Shown piece by piece: positions 1-6,745 of a stretch of DNA of 9,320 bases. The notes beneath the pieces were generated by a model. It was not told the DNA's origin. It worked only from the letters and a program-made list of their open reading frames with translations, and made no database searches. Source of the stretch: Methylococcaceae bacterium UBA4132 (GTDB lineage Bacteria; Pseudomonadota; Gammaproteobacteria; Methylococcales; Methylomonadaceae). The DNA lies in contig DFWO01000106.1 of the NCBI GenBank assembly GCA_002380945.1, positions 1 through 9,320 of the forward strand, in the 5' to 3' direction. The position numbers were made by a program, and so were the translations under genes. Numbering within the stretch: the first letter of the stretch is position 1; each line of letters starts with the position of its first letter.

Positions 1-321
1 TTCTTTCGTAAAGTTTAAAAGATTTTGTCCTGTTTAGTGTAGCTACATCATTGCATTATCGTCCGTCCGCTTTCGGATGTACAAGAGATTTTTATAATTA
101 ACGCATTGCCTAGTGTATATTCGCTGGCTCCAAAATGCTCAGCTCGCTAAGCATCAGGACTGTTTCAATCACTTAGTTCAAGGCGTTATACTCGCTTCGC
201 CAAGTCCAAAACGAACCACTGTTTCTATTAGACGGAGTTCTTCTTGGGGTTTTATCAATAAGACTTTTCATCGAAAATCTGGTAGTGGTGCAAAGATGTA
301 GTTTGTTCTATTATAAACAGC

Positions 322-461
322 ATGACATATTATCAAGAAATCGTCTGTCCAAGTTATGGTAGCAATAAAATCATCAAATCAGGTCACACAAAGCTGATGC
401 ACGATACCGCCATAACAAAGTAGAGTTCGATATTGATATTCATGCTAAATCACAGGTTTGA
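322..461 (+). pseudogene. Remnant of an IS1-type transposase N-terminus (zinc ribbon)
   Basis: From the ATG at 322 the frame reads MTYYQEIVCPSYGSNKIIKSG and stops at 421-423. IS1-family InsA-type proteins begin with a zinc ribbon of the form CPxCGS, a short hydrophobic and basic stretch, then RYxCxxC. Here the second Cys of the first knuckle is Tyr (CPSYGS). The expected continuation appears only in the next frame, where ARYRHN is encoded at 399-416, and that frame ends with TGA at 459-461. A shift of frame around 391-398 and the loss of the Cys pair mark it as dead. No helix-turn-helix or DDE part follows and I see no terminal inverted repeats, so only a fragment remains. Assignment to IS1 rather than another zinc-ribbon transposase is from memory of the family and is moderate at best. 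Confidence 0.5.
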
Positions 462-521
462 CCCACTACTAGGTTTTTATCCTCATATTTAGGGAATTGC
501 TCTGTAACTATGATTTTGCGT

Positions 522-550
522 TTGACGCATTGGGTGTTTCCAGATATGAT
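522..550 (+). promoter_or_regulatory. Sigma-70-type promoter for yceD-rpmF
   Basis: TTGACG (522-527) and TATGAT (545-550) are separated by an ideal 17 bp, each one mismatch from consensus. Transcription would be expected to start near 556-558, only two to four bases before the yceD ATG at 560, which would give an almost leaderless message. A small inverted repeat, TGCGT-TTG-ACGCA (517-529), overlaps the -35 box and could be a repressor site; that part is inference. Confidence 0.6.
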
Positions 551-559
551 TGAAAAGTT

Positions 560-1087
560 ATGTTGAACAGATTACCCGAAATTATAGAACCCTTGCACTT
601 GGCTGATAAACGCGGCGAATTAAAGGGACAAATAGCCGTTAGTAGCCTACAGCGAATAGCAGACTTGCTGTTTGATGATTCAGGCTCAGTGACTGTGGAG
701 CTTTTTTTTGGTCGGGAAGGACGCTTGCCTAAAATTGAAGGGCGTATTCAAACGGTTCTGCAACTAAAGTGCCAGAGCTGTTTACAAGCGTTAGAATTTC
801 CCATCGATAGCGTTGTTAAGTTAGGTATTGTTAAAACAGTCGATCAAGCAAATAGATTGCCTGAAGACTATGAACCGTTGCTAGTCGAAGAAGACACTAT
901 GCTACTGAGAGATGTCATTGAAGACGAATTATTACTGAGTTTGCCAGCCTATCCTAAACATCAACATAGTTGTTTTGTCGCACATTCTGACAATAACAAA
1001 ACTAATTCACCCGCGCAGGACTCACAGCCAGTGCGTGAAAACCCTTTTTCCATCTTAGCCACCCTAAAAAAAACTGGAGATTTATAA
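560..1087 (+). CDS. yceD: YceD/DUF177 family large-subunit rRNA accumulation protein
   Basis: YceD (DUF177) proteins are needed for normal 23S rRNA accumulation and are encoded next to rpmF in most bacteria; the biochemical role is not settled. The 175-residue product is close to E. coli YceD in length and plan. It has an N-terminal part with a LxGxIxxxxLxRIADLL pattern (residues 21-37), the family CxxC pair CQSC at 71-74 inside a beta-rich core, LPEDYEPL at 100-107, an acidic segment [11 protein letters not shown] at 119-129, and the C-terminal signature [11 protein letters not shown] at 161-171. Residues 141-160 form a polar, low-complexity linker before that signature. The ATG at 560 is the first start possible, because TGA lies three codons upstream in frame. 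Only a weak purine stretch (GAAAAG, 552-557) precedes it. The stop overlaps the rpmF ATG as TAATG, so the two are probably translationally coupled. Confidence 0.93.
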   Translation: MLNRLPEIIEPLHLADKRGELKGQIAVSSLQRIADLLFDDSGSVTVELFFGREGRLPKIEGRIQTVLQLKCQSCLQALEFPIDSVVKLGIVKTVDQANRLPEDYEPLLVEEDTMLLRDVIEDELLLSLPAYPKHQHSCFVAHSDNNKTNSPAQDSQPVRENPFSILATLKKTGDL

Positions 1088-1272
1088 TGGCCGTACAGAA
1101 AAGTAAAGTGACCCGTTCAAGACGCGGTCAACGTCGTTCACATGATGCGTTAACTGCAAAAGCATTGTCACAAGACCCTATTACAGGCGAAACCCATTTA
1201 CGTCATCACATGACTCCAGATGGTTATTTCAAAGGTCGTCAAATTGTAGGTGCGGCGGTTGAAGAGGATTAA
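1087..1272 (+). CDS. rpmF: 50S ribosomal protein L32 (bL32)
   Basis: bL32 is a small basic protein of the large ribosomal subunit, located near the peptide exit region of 23S rRNA. The 61-residue product starts [20 protein letters not shown] and continues with [18 protein letters not shown] (residues 38-55), matching the Gammaproteobacterial L32 pattern almost throughout. It is the form without zinc-binding cysteines. The last six residues (GAAVEED) are a few longer and more acidic than the E. coli C-terminus. A good Shine-Dalgarno sequence (GGAG, 1076-1079) lies inside the end of yceD, and the A of the yceD stop is the A of this ATG. The stop codon sits in the loop of a hairpin (1262-1279), so the gene end and a transcription terminator are superimposed. 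Confidence 0.98.
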   Translation: MAVQKSKVTRSRRGQRRSHDALTAKALSQDPITGETHLRHHMTPDGYFKGRQIVGAAVEED

Positions 1273-1283
1273 TCCTCTTTTTT
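1262..1283 (+). terminator. First intrinsic terminator, overlapping the rpmF stop
   Basis: AAGAGGA (1262-1268) pairs with TCCTCTT (1273-1279) around the loop TTAA, which contains the rpmF stop codon (1270-1272). T residues run on to 1283. The 7-bp stem is A-rich at the base, so by itself it is a moderate terminator. A translating ribosome ending on rpmF would cover the stem, which makes its action dependent on translation. Confidence 0.6.
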
Positions 1284-1288
1284 ACGCT

Positions 1289-1301
1289 TAGCATGATGCT
1301 A
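1289..1301. repeat. Small palindrome between the two terminators
   Basis: TAGCAT-G-ATGCTA is a perfect 6-bp inverted repeat with one central base. It lies exactly between the two terminator hairpins and upstream of plsX. It could be a protein-binding site for control of plsX, but nothing in the sequence names a regulator. Confidence 0.35.
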
Positions 1302-1302
1302 T

Positions 1303-1330
1303 GCCGAATCAGTTCTGATTCGGCTTTTTT
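1303..1330 (+). terminator. Strong intrinsic terminator between rpmF and plsX
   Basis: GCCGAATCAG (1303-1312) and CTGATTCGGC (1315-1324) are perfect complements, giving a stem of about 9 bp with a tetraloop. It is followed at once by six T residues (1325-1330). This is a textbook rho-independent terminator. It would separate yceD-rpmF from plsX and the fab genes unless it is read through. Confidence 0.88.
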
Positions 1331-1335
1331 ATAAT
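1330..1335 (+). promoter_or_regulatory. Possible -10 box of a plsX promoter
   Basis: A perfect TATAAT begins at the last T of the terminator tract. I see no -35 box at 16-18 bp and no TGn extension, so support is limited. If used, transcription would start near 1341-1343, just around the GGAG that precedes the preferred plsX start. The unit behind the terminator needs a promoter, and this is the only candidate I see in the gap. Confidence 0.35.
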
Positions 1336-1357
1336 AACGGTGGAGTCATTCGTCAAC

Positions 1358-2386
1358 GTGAGTTTAACCATTTCAATTGATGCAATGGGCGGGGATCATG
1401 GCCCTAAAGTGACTATCCCTGCATCATTGGATTGTTTAAAAAACAATCCAGACTTAAAACTAATTTTAGTCGGTGACGAAGCGGTTCTTAAGCCGTTATT
1501 AGTGCAAGAATTAGTCAATTATTCAGACAGGTTGTCTATTCAACACGCGTCTCAGTGTGTAGAAATGCACGAATCCCCAGCCAAAGTTTTAAAAAACAAA
1601 AAAGATTCTTCCATGCGTGTGGCTATTAATTTAGTGCGTGATGGAGTCGCTGATGCGTGCGTGAGTGCGGGTAATACAGGCGCGTTAATGGCGACTGCCC
1701 GCTTTGTGTTAAAAATGATTCCAGGTATTGATCGTCCTGCCATTATTTCTACGCTGCCATCTATTCATGGACATACTCATGTCTTAGATTTAGGCGCGAA
1801 TGTCGATTGTACCGCTGAGCATCTGTTTCAATTTGCCGTGATGGGCAATGAACTGGTCAAAGCAGTTGAAGGTATTGATAGCCCTAAAGTCGGCTTATTG
1901 AATATCGGCGAAGAAGATATGAAAGGCAATGATCAAGTTAAGTCAGCCGCAAAATTACTGGAAAACTCATCATTAAACTACATTGGTTATGTTGAAGGCG
2001 ACTCGTTAAACGCAGGTTCAGTTAAAGTCGATTTAATTGTTGCAGATGGTTTTGTTGGTAATGTCGCACTTAAATCTATTGAAGGCGCGGCAAAAATGAT
2101 AGGCTTTGCATTAAAAGAAGCCTTTAGCAAAAACTATCTAACTAAATTAGCGGCTTTTCTAGCTTACCCTGTCTTGAAATCATTTAAACAGCGTATTGAT
2201 CCAAGGCTTTACAATGGCGCGAGCTTCCTCGGCTTACGCGGCTTGGTGATTAAAAGTCATGGTGGTGCGGATGTATTGGCTTTTAAAACAGCCATTCAAT
2301 TAGCTGAGGTTGAAGTTAAAAAAGATGTGATTCGCAAAATCAGCGAACAAGTTGAACAAACCTTAGCCCTGAGAAATAACGCATGA
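1358..2386 (+). CDS. plsX: Phosphate acyltransferase PlsX
   Basis: PlsX turns acyl-ACP and phosphate into acyl-phosphate, the acyl donor for PlsY in the first step of phospholipid synthesis; it works at the inner face of the membrane. Family motifs appear in order, numbered from this start: DAMGGDHGP at 8-16, SAGNTGALM at 103-111, LDLGANVDC at 143-151, NIGEE at 182-186, [14 protein letters not shown] near 230-243 and [11 protein letters not shown] at 292-302. At 342 residues it has the usual length. I chose GTG at 1358 because it puts the MGGD motif about ten residues from the N-terminus, as in relatives, and has GGTGGAG upstream (1339-1345), although the 12-nt spacing is long. An in-frame GTG at 1340 would add six residues but has no Shine-Dalgarno sequence. 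The gene follows a strong terminator and overlaps fabH by ATGA. Confidence 0.95.
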   Translation: MSLTISIDAMGGDHGPKVTIPASLDCLKNNPDLKLILVGDEAVLKPLLVQELVNYSDRLSIQHASQCVEMHESPAKVLKNKKDSSMRVAINLVRDGVADACVSAGNTGALMATARFVLKMIPGIDRPAIISTLPSIHGHTHVLDLGANVDCTAEHLFQFAVMGNELVKAVEGIDSPKVGLLNIGEEDMKGNDQVKSAAKLLENSSLNYIGYVEGDSLNAGSVKVDLIVADGFVGNVALKSIEGAAKMIGFALKEAFSKNYLTKLAAFLAYPVLKSFKQRIDPRLYNGASFLGLRGLVIKSHGGADVLAFKTAIQLAEVEVKKDVIRKISEQVEQTLALRNNA

Positions 2387-3333
2387 CTTATTATTCAAAA
2401 GTAATCGGCACTGGCGGTTATCTGCCCGAAAAAGTTCTCACCAACGCACAATTATCAGAAACAGTTGATACTTCCGATGAGTGGATTTATGAGCGCACGG
2501 GCATCAAAAGTCGGCGCATTGCGAGTGCAGAAGAAACTGCATCTAGTATGGCGGAGATTGCTGCAAGACAGGCAATTGAAGCAGCACAAATCGACCCTGA
2601 AAGCATTGATTTAATCATTGTTGCAACAGGTACGCCTGACCGTGTTTATCCAAGCACAGGTTGTTTATTACAAAGACGTTTAGGTATTAAACACGCGGTA
2701 GCGTTTGATATACAAGCAGCGTGTTCTGGTTCTATTTTTGGTTTAAGCATTGCCGATCAATACATTAAATCAGGTGCCGCTAAAACCGTATTAGTAGTCG
2801 GTTCAGAAGCTTGTTCTCGCATAGTCGATTGGACAGATAGAACTACCTGTATTTTATTTGGTGATGGAGCGGGTGCTATATTGCTAACTGCCTCAGAAGA
2901 ACAAGGTATTTTATCGACGCATATTCATTCTGATGGTGAATATGAAGAATTGCTGTACTGCCCAACATCTACTGAGCAACAAGCAGGTTATATTAGTATG
3001 CGCGGCAATGAGGTTTTTAAAGTTGCGGTCAATACGCTAGGCAGAATTGTTGATGAAACCCTAGAAGCCAATGAATTGGAACAATCGCATATTGATTGGT
3101 TAGTTCCACATCAAGCCAATAGTCGCATTATCGCGGCAACTGCAAAAAAATTAAAATTATCTATGGATCAGGTAATAATGACCTTGGAAAATCAAGGCAA
3201 TACGTCATCGGCTTCTGTCTTGCTGGCTTTCAATGAAGGCGTGCGTGATGGTCGTATTCAACGTGGACAAGTGGTATTACTTGAGGCATTTGGAGCGGGA
3301 TTCACTTGGGGTTCTGCATTAATTAAATATTAA
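2383..3333 (+). CDS. fabH: Beta-ketoacyl-ACP synthase III (KAS III)
   Basis: FabH starts fatty acid synthesis in the cytoplasm by condensing an acyl-CoA primer, usually acetyl-CoA, with malonyl-ACP. The 316-residue thiolase-fold protein has the full catalytic triad: Cys114 in QAACSG, His243 in VPHQAN, and Asn273 in [10 protein letters not shown]. It also has the N-terminal GTGGYLPE (residues 9-16), [10 protein letters not shown] (32-41) and FGDGAGA (159-165), plus the closing [11 protein letters not shown] (301-311). Length and spacing match the E. coli enzyme (317 residues) nearly residue for residue. The ATG overlaps the plsX stop as ATGA, so coupling with plsX is likely; its own Shine-Dalgarno sequence is weak (GAGA). 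No key residue is missing. Primer preference cannot be judged from the sequence. Confidence 0.97.
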   Translation: MTYYSKVIGTGGYLPEKVLTNAQLSETVDTSDEWIYERTGIKSRRIASAEETASSMAEIAARQAIEAAQIDPESIDLIIVATGTPDRVYPSTGCLLQRRLGIKHAVAFDIQAACSGSIFGLSIADQYIKSGAAKTVLVVGSEACSRIVDWTDRTTCILFGDGAGAILLTASEEQGILSTHIHSDGEYEELLYCPTSTEQQAGYISMRGNEVFKVAVNTLGRIVDETLEANELEQSHIDWLVPHQANSRIIAATAKKLKLSMDQVIMTLENQGNTSSASVLLAFNEGVRDGRIQRGQVVLLEAFGAGFTWGSALIKY

Positions 3334-3369
3334 GGCAAACTTACCTCTGCCTATCACGAGGATAAAACT

Positions 3370-4320
3370 ATGAATGAACAAGCCTATAATTTAGCTTTTG
3401 TTTTTCCAGGACAGGGTTCACAGTCTGTAGGTATGTTACAGGACTTAGCCGCCAGCCACCCCGAAGTTAAGCATATTTTTGAACGTGCGTCTGATGCGCT
3501 GAGTAAAGACTTATGGTCACTAGTGGTCAATGGTTCAGAACAAGAATTGAATCAAACCCAAAACACGCAACCTGTTATGTTAGCGGCAGGTTTTGCCGTT
3601 TGGAATGTATGGTGCAAACAAAGCGCGGTTCGTCCAGACTGGGTAGCGGGTCATAGCTTAGGCGAATATACGGCGTTAGTGTGTTCTAGTGCGATTCATT
3701 TTGAAGATGCAATTAAGTTAGTTGCGGTTAGAGGAACACTCATGCAGGAAGCCGTGCCTGCGGGTATCGGTGCCATGGCAGCTATTTTAGGTCTGGAAGA
3801 TCACGAAGTTGTTAAAGCGTGTACTGAAGCGGCTGAGCATGAAATCGTATCAGCAGTCAATTTTAATGCGCCTGGTCAAGTCGTTATTGCAGGTAATGTC
3901 GCGGCAGTTGAAAGAGCAATGACAATTGCAAAAACGATGGGAGCTAAACGCGCCGTATTATTGCCTGTCAGCGTGCCATCACATTGTGCCTTGATGCACC
4001 CAGCCGCTGAAAAATTGGAAACATATCTGCAAAATACTGCCATTAATATGCCGAAAATGACACTGATTCATAATGTCGATGTCTCTTCGCACAGTGCGCC
4101 TGAAGTCATTCGCAACGCCTTAAAAGAGCAGTTGTATAGACCAGTCCACTGGGTAGATAGCATTAAATTTATGCATGATCAAGGTGTTACCCGTTTTGTT
4201 GAATGTGGGCCGGGTAAGGTACTCATTGGACTCAATAAACGCATTGTTAAAGACGCGGCGCATTACAGTATTTATAACCCAGAAACTCTGAATGAGGCAT
4301 TGGAGAACATTCATGACTAA
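3370..4320 (+). CDS. fabD: Malonyl-CoA:ACP transacylase
   Basis: FabD moves malonyl from CoA to the phosphopantetheine arm of AcpP, which supplies the extender unit for every elongation round. The 316-residue protein shows FPGQGSQ at 12-18 in the oxyanion region and the nucleophile motif GHSLGE at 94-99 with Ser96. It also shows Arg121 in VAVRGTLMQ, which binds the malonyl carboxylate in this family, and His205 in PVSVPSH as the catalytic partner. ECGPGKVL near the C-terminus is the last family block. It is slightly longer than E. coli FabD (309). A good Shine-Dalgarno sequence, GAGGA (3358-3362), lies seven bases before the ATG, which supports this start. The gap to fabH is 36 nt, the only real gap between plsX and fabG, and its reading frame overlaps fabG by 8 nt. 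Confidence 0.97.
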   Translation: MNEQAYNLAFVFPGQGSQSVGMLQDLAASHPEVKHIFERASDALSKDLWSLVVNGSEQELNQTQNTQPVMLAAGFAVWNVWCKQSAVRPDWVAGHSLGEYTALVCSSAIHFEDAIKLVAVRGTLMQEAVPAGIGAMAAILGLEDHEVVKACTEAAEHEIVSAVNFNAPGQVVIAGNVAAVERAMTIAKTMGAKRAVLLPVSVPSHCALMHPAAEKLETYLQNTAINMPKMTLIHNVDVSSHSAPEVIRNALKEQLYRPVHWVDSIKFMHDQGVTRFVECGPGKVLIGLNKRIVKDAAHYSIYNPETLNEALENIHD

Positions 4321-5041
4321 GCAAATCGCTTTAGTAACAGGTGCGAGTCGCGGTATTGGCAAAGCAATCGCCGAACGATTAGCCGAAGATGGCTTTTTTG
4401 TAGTCGGTACAGCAACGTCTGATAGTGGTGCAAAAGCAATTAGTGATTTCCTCGCTGAAAACGGCACAGGCATGACGCTTAATGTCGCTGATGCTGATTC
4501 TATTGCTACCTTTATCAAAACGGTCAATGATGATATCGGCACACCAACCGTACTGGTCAATAATGCAGGTATCACGCGTGATAACTTACTCATGCGCATG
4601 AAAGATGAAGAATGGGACGACATCATTAATACCAACTTAACATCGGTGTTTCGTATGAGCAAAGCCGTGTTGCGTGGCATGATGAAAGCCAAAACAGGAC
4701 GTATTATTAATATTTCCTCAGTCGTTGGCAATACAGGCAATGCAGGACAAGCCAATTATGCAGCAGCAAAAGCAGGTATGATAGGCTTTGCTAAATCAAT
4801 GGCAAAAGAAGTCGGCTCGCGTAATATTACTATCAATACCGTTGCACCTGGTTTTATTGATACGGATATGACTCGAGAGTTAAGTGACGATATTAAAAAC
4901 GCTTTACTGGCAGGTATTCCACTGGCTCGTTTAGGCGAAGCAAAAGAAATTGCCCACACCGTTTCCTTCTTAGCGTCTGAAGGAGCGGCTTATATTACAG
5001 GTGAAACGATTCATGTCAATGGCGGCATGTTCATGCCTTAA
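4313..5041 (+). CDS. fabG: 3-oxoacyl-ACP reductase
   Basis: FabG is the NADPH-dependent reductase of the beta-keto group in each elongation cycle. It is a 242-residue short-chain dehydrogenase with the cofactor loop TGASRGIG (9-16), NNAG (83-86), and the tetrad Asn108, Ser136, Tyr149 and Lys153, the last two in YxxxK. The sequence PGFIDTDMT (179-187) and the closing VNGGMFM also fit FabG. The start at 4313 is preferred over the in-frame ATG at 4292: it gives the usual N-terminus MTKQIALVTGAS, leaving eight residues before the TG of the loop, and it has GGAGA (4302-4306) six bases upstream. The start lies inside the last codons of fabD (8-nt overlap). A promoter for acpP begins directly after the stop, so fabG is probably the last gene of the plsX unit. 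Confidence 0.97.
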   Translation: MTKQIALVTGASRGIGKAIAERLAEDGFFVVGTATSDSGAKAISDFLAENGTGMTLNVADADSIATFIKTVNDDIGTPTVLVNNAGITRDNLLMRMKDEEWDDIINTNLTSVFRMSKAVLRGMMKAKTGRIINISSVVGNTGNAGQANYAAAKAGMIGFAKSMAKEVGSRNITINTVAPGFIDTDMTRELSDDIKNALLAGIPLARLGEAKEIAHTVSFLASEGAAYITGETIHVNGGMFMP

Positions 5042-5043
5042 TG

Positions 5044-5073
5044 TTGTGATATTGTAAAGATATCAAGTATAAT
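5044..5073 (+). promoter_or_regulatory. acpP promoter with a C-rich discriminator
   Basis: The -10 box is a perfect TATAAT (5068-5073). The best -35 is TTGTGA (5044-5049, four of six matches) at 18 bp. The bases between the -10 box and the likely start near 5080 are TGCCCCC. G+C-rich discriminators of this kind are typical of promoters repressed by ppGpp and DksA, such as those for stable RNA. A separate strong promoter fits the high cellular level of AcpP. Confidence 0.65.
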
Positions 5074-5081
5074 TGCCCCCG

Positions 5082-5104
5082 CCGTCTGGAGTTTCCAGAA
5101 ACGG
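5082..5104 (+). promoter_or_regulatory. First hairpin of the acpP leader
   Basis: CTGGA (5086-5090) pairs with TCCAG (5094-5098) around GTT. The stem continues with CCGT (5082-5085) and ACGG (5101-5104) past a two-base AA bulge, for nine pairs in all. It would lie at the very 5' end of the acpP message, where such hairpins often slow decay. No T-run follows, so it is not a terminator. Confidence 0.5.
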
Positions 5105-5135
5105 GATTTCTAGTAAAAACCAATAACAATACTAT

Positions 5136-5160
5136 TGTAAGTTAGGCTTATAAACTTACA
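5136..5160 (+). promoter_or_regulatory. Second hairpin of the acpP leader, next to the ribosome site
   Basis: TGTAAGTT (5136-5143) and AACTTACA (5153-5160) are perfect 8-bp complements around a nine-base loop. The stem ends five bases before GAGGA, the acpP Shine-Dalgarno sequence (5165-5169), which stays free. It may keep the ribosome site open or protect the message; I see no known riboswitch or ribosomal-protein motif. Confidence 0.5.
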
Positions 5161-5177
5161 GGTTGAGGATAATAATT

Positions 5178-5408
5178 ATGAGTAACATTGAAGAACGAGT
5201 AAAAAAGATTGTCGCAGAGCAATTGGGCGTTAAAGAAGAAATCGCAAATGATGCTTCATTCGTAGACGACCTTGGTGCTGATTCTCTGGATACAGTTGAA
5301 CTCGTTATGGCTCTTGAAGAAGAATTTGAATGTGAAATTCCAGACGAAGACGCTGAAAAAATCACCACAGTTCAGCAAGCTATTGATTATGTAACAAAAA
5401 ATACCTAA
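5178..5408 (+). CDS. acpP: Acyl carrier protein
   Basis: AcpP is the small acidic protein that carries the growing acyl chain as a thioester on 4'-phosphopantetheine and serves FabD, FabH, FabF, FabG and PlsX. The 76-residue product is very close to E. coli Acp[20 protein letters not shown] at the start, the attachment motif [18 protein letters not shown] with Ser36, then [19 protein letters not shown]. It is rich in Asp and Glu, as expected, and has the four-helix layout. The ATG at 5178 follows GAGGA (5165-5169) by eight bases; an in-frame TTG at 5163 overlaps that Shine-Dalgarno sequence and is rejected. Its own promoter, structured leader and 3' hairpin suggest a separate, stable and abundant transcript, which suits a protein needed in much larger amounts than its neighbours. 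Confidence 0.99.
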   Translation: MSNIEERVKKIVAEQLGVKEEIANDASFVDDLGADSLDTVELVMALEEEFECEIPDEDAEKITTVQQAIDYVTKNT

Positions 5409-5417
5409 TACTGATAG

Positions 5418-5447
5418 TTAGTGGGTGAACATTTGTTCATCCACTAA
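5418..5447 (+). promoter_or_regulatory. Long hairpin behind acpP, without a T-run
   Basis: TTAGTGGGTGAACA (5418-5431) pairs with TGTTCATCCACTAA (5434-5447) over 14 positions with one G-U pair and a very short loop. AAATATACCGCCCCC follows, so there is no U-tract. It is more likely to act as a 3' barrier to exonucleases or as a processing site that leaves a stable acpP message while letting some transcription pass into fabF. Rho-assisted ending cannot be excluded. Confidence 0.6.
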
Positions 5448-5500
5448 ATATACCGCCCCCTTATTTATTCCTTCCTTCTTTTTTCTTACGGTACATTACA

Positions 5501-6745
5501 TTGAGCAAACGTCGAGTTGTAATAACTGGATTAGGCGCAGTCACGCCTTTAGCTAATACAGTCGCAGATACTTGGACTGGTATTATTAATGGCAAAAGTG
5601 GCATTAGCCCCATTGATTCTTTTAACATCGCGCCTTTTGCCACCACGTTTGGTGGTGTCATTCGAAATTTTGATGTCACTCAGTACATCCCTGAAAAAGA
5701 CGCAAAACGTATGGATGGTTTTGTCCATTACGGTATTGCGGCTGGTTGTCAGGCATTTGAAGACTCAGGTTTAGAAGTGACCGAAGCCAATGCAGAACGT
5801 ATCGGCGTTGCGATAGGTTCAGGTATTGGCGGTATTACAGGGATAGAAGAATGTTACGCCACTTATGAAAAAAGTGGCCCACGTCGTATTTCGCCTTTCT
5901 TTGTACCAGGTAACATTATCAACATGATTTCTGGCAATCTCTCCATTAAATATGGATTGAAAGGTCCTAATTTTGCCATCGTCACCGCCTGTGCAACTGG
6001 CACACACAACATCGGTGACGCAGCGCGTTTAATCCAATACGGTGATGCGGATGTGATGCTTGCAGGTGGTGCAGAACGCTGTACGACTTCACCGACTGCG
6101 ATGGGTGGTTTCGCTTCGGCAAAAGCCTTATCACGTCGTAATGATGACCCACAAGCCGCCAGCCGCCCGTGGGATAAAGACCGTGATGGTTTTGTCCTCA
6201 GTGATGGTGCAGGTGTCGTAGTCCTTGAAGAACTCGAACACGCCAAAGCACGCGGTGCAAAAATTTACGCTGAATTAGTCGGCTACGGCATGAGCGGTGA
6301 CGCTTATCACATCACGACACCATCCGAAGGCGGCGAAGGTGCAGCACGTTGTATGCGTAATGCCTTGCGTGATGCTGGTTTGAATGCCGACGCAGTGGAT
6401 TACATTAATGCACACGGCACATCAACTCCCGCAGGTGATGTCGGTGAAACTCACGCCATGAAAGCCGCATTAGGCGATCATGCCTATAAAGTTGCCATTA
6501 GCTCAACAAAATCCATGATTGGACACATGCTCGGTGCGGCAGGTGGTATTGAAGCCGTTTTAACCGCGTTAGCGATTAAAAATCAAATCGCACCAGCAAC
6601 CATCAATTTAGACAATCAAGACCCAGAATGCGATTTGGACTACATACCCAATATTGCCAGAGACATGAAAATTGATATAGCCATGTCTAACTCTTTCGGT
6701 TTTGGTGGCACTAACGGTACGTTAGTATTTAAACGCTATTCGTAG
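5501..6745 (+). CDS. fabF: Beta-ketoacyl-ACP synthase II (KAS II)
   Basis: FabF condenses malonyl-ACP with acyl-ACP during elongation and in E. coli-type systems is the enzyme that lengthens palmitoleate to cis-vaccenate. The 414-residue thiolase-fold protein has the Cys-His-His triad: Cys164 in [10 protein letters not shown], His305 in [11 protein letters not shown], and His342 in [15 protein letters not shown], with Lys337. IGSGIGG (105-111), ISPFFVP (130-136), [10 protein letters not shown] (229-238) and [11 protein letters not shown] (396-406) complete the pattern. The start is TTG at 5501: it gives [11 protein letters not shown], which lines up exactly with the E. coli N-terminus, and no in-frame ATG exists nearby. 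There is no convincing Shine-Dalgarno sequence; a long pyrimidine-rich stretch (5456-5487) precedes it instead. The TAG stop lies inside a perfect inverted repeat (6742-6766). Confidence 0.97.
   Translation: MSKRRVVITGLGAVTPLANTVADTWTGIINGKSGISPIDSFNIAPFATTFGGVIRNFDVTQYIPEKDAKRMDGFVHYGIAAGCQAFEDSGLEVTEANAERIGVAIGSGIGGITGIEECYATYEKSGPRRISPFFVPGNIINMISGNLSIKYGLKGPNFAIVTACATGTHNIGDAARLIQYGDADVMLAGGAERCTTSPTAMGGFASAKALSRRNDDPQAASRPWDKDRDGFVLSDGAGVVVLEELEHAKARGAKIYAELVGYGMSGDAYHITTPSEGGEGAARCMRNALRDAGLNADAVDYINAHGTSTPAGDVGETHAMKAALGDHAYKVAISSTKSMIGHMLGAAGGIEAVLTALAIKNQIAPATINLDNQDPECDLDYIPNIARDMKIDIAMSNSFGFGGTNGTLVFKRYS

Larger units (their letters stand above)
1..559. other. Gene-free upstream region with mobile-element debris
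   Basis: No intact gene is visible in this stretch. A GTG-initiated open frame of 62 codons lies at 113-301, but it has no Shine-Dalgarno sequence and no family I can recognise with confidence, so I do not call it a gene. At 38-47 there is a 10-bp perfect palindrome (TGTAGCTACA). At 61-82 there is an imperfect 9-bp hairpin with a CTTT loop, and five T residues follow six bases after its stem; at most it is a weak terminator for something upstream of the window. An IS1-like transposase remnant lies at about 322-461, and the yceD promoter occupies the end. In E. coli and many relatives yceD is preceded by maf; no trace of maf is seen here. Confidence 0.6.

Noticed and set aside
61..93. Terminator near the left edge
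   Set aside because: The stem has two mismatches in nine and the T-run begins six bases after it; too weak to call as a separate feature.
113..301. 62-codon open frame before the IS1-type remnant, with a faint look of transposase sequence (WGFINKTFHRKS)
   Set aside because: GTG start without a Shine-Dalgarno sequence, no family I could name, and a decayed neighbourhood. Not supportable as a gene.
642..650. GTAGCCTAC inside yceD, identical to part of the repeat at 6758-6766
   Set aside because: It encodes ordinary residues (Ser-Leu-Gln region) in an intact gene and has no partner arm, so chance is the simpler explanation.
1340..1357. GTG start adding six residues to PlsX
   Set aside because: No Shine-Dalgarno sequence in front of it, and it lies at the expected transcript start. 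The start at 1358 matches family length better, though experiment could overturn this.
4292..4312. Upstream ATG that would extend FabG by seven residues (MRHWRTF)
   Set aside because: The ATG at 4313 has a proper Shine-Dalgarno sequence at six bases and gives the normal FabG N-terminus.
4120..4755. 211-codon open frame on the minus strand
   Set aside because: It lies wholly over fabD and fabG, which have clear motifs, and its translation is a low-information shadow with no recognisable domain.
5433..5454. Possible promoter between acpP and fabF (TTGTTC, TAAATA or TATACC)
   Set aside because: Spacing between the boxes is far from 17 bp and the boxes sit in the arm of a hairpin; not a convincing promoter.
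5863..6246. 127-codon open frame on the minus strand within fabF
   Set aside because: Antisense shadow of a conserved coding region; rich in Ser, Ala and Arg, with no motif.
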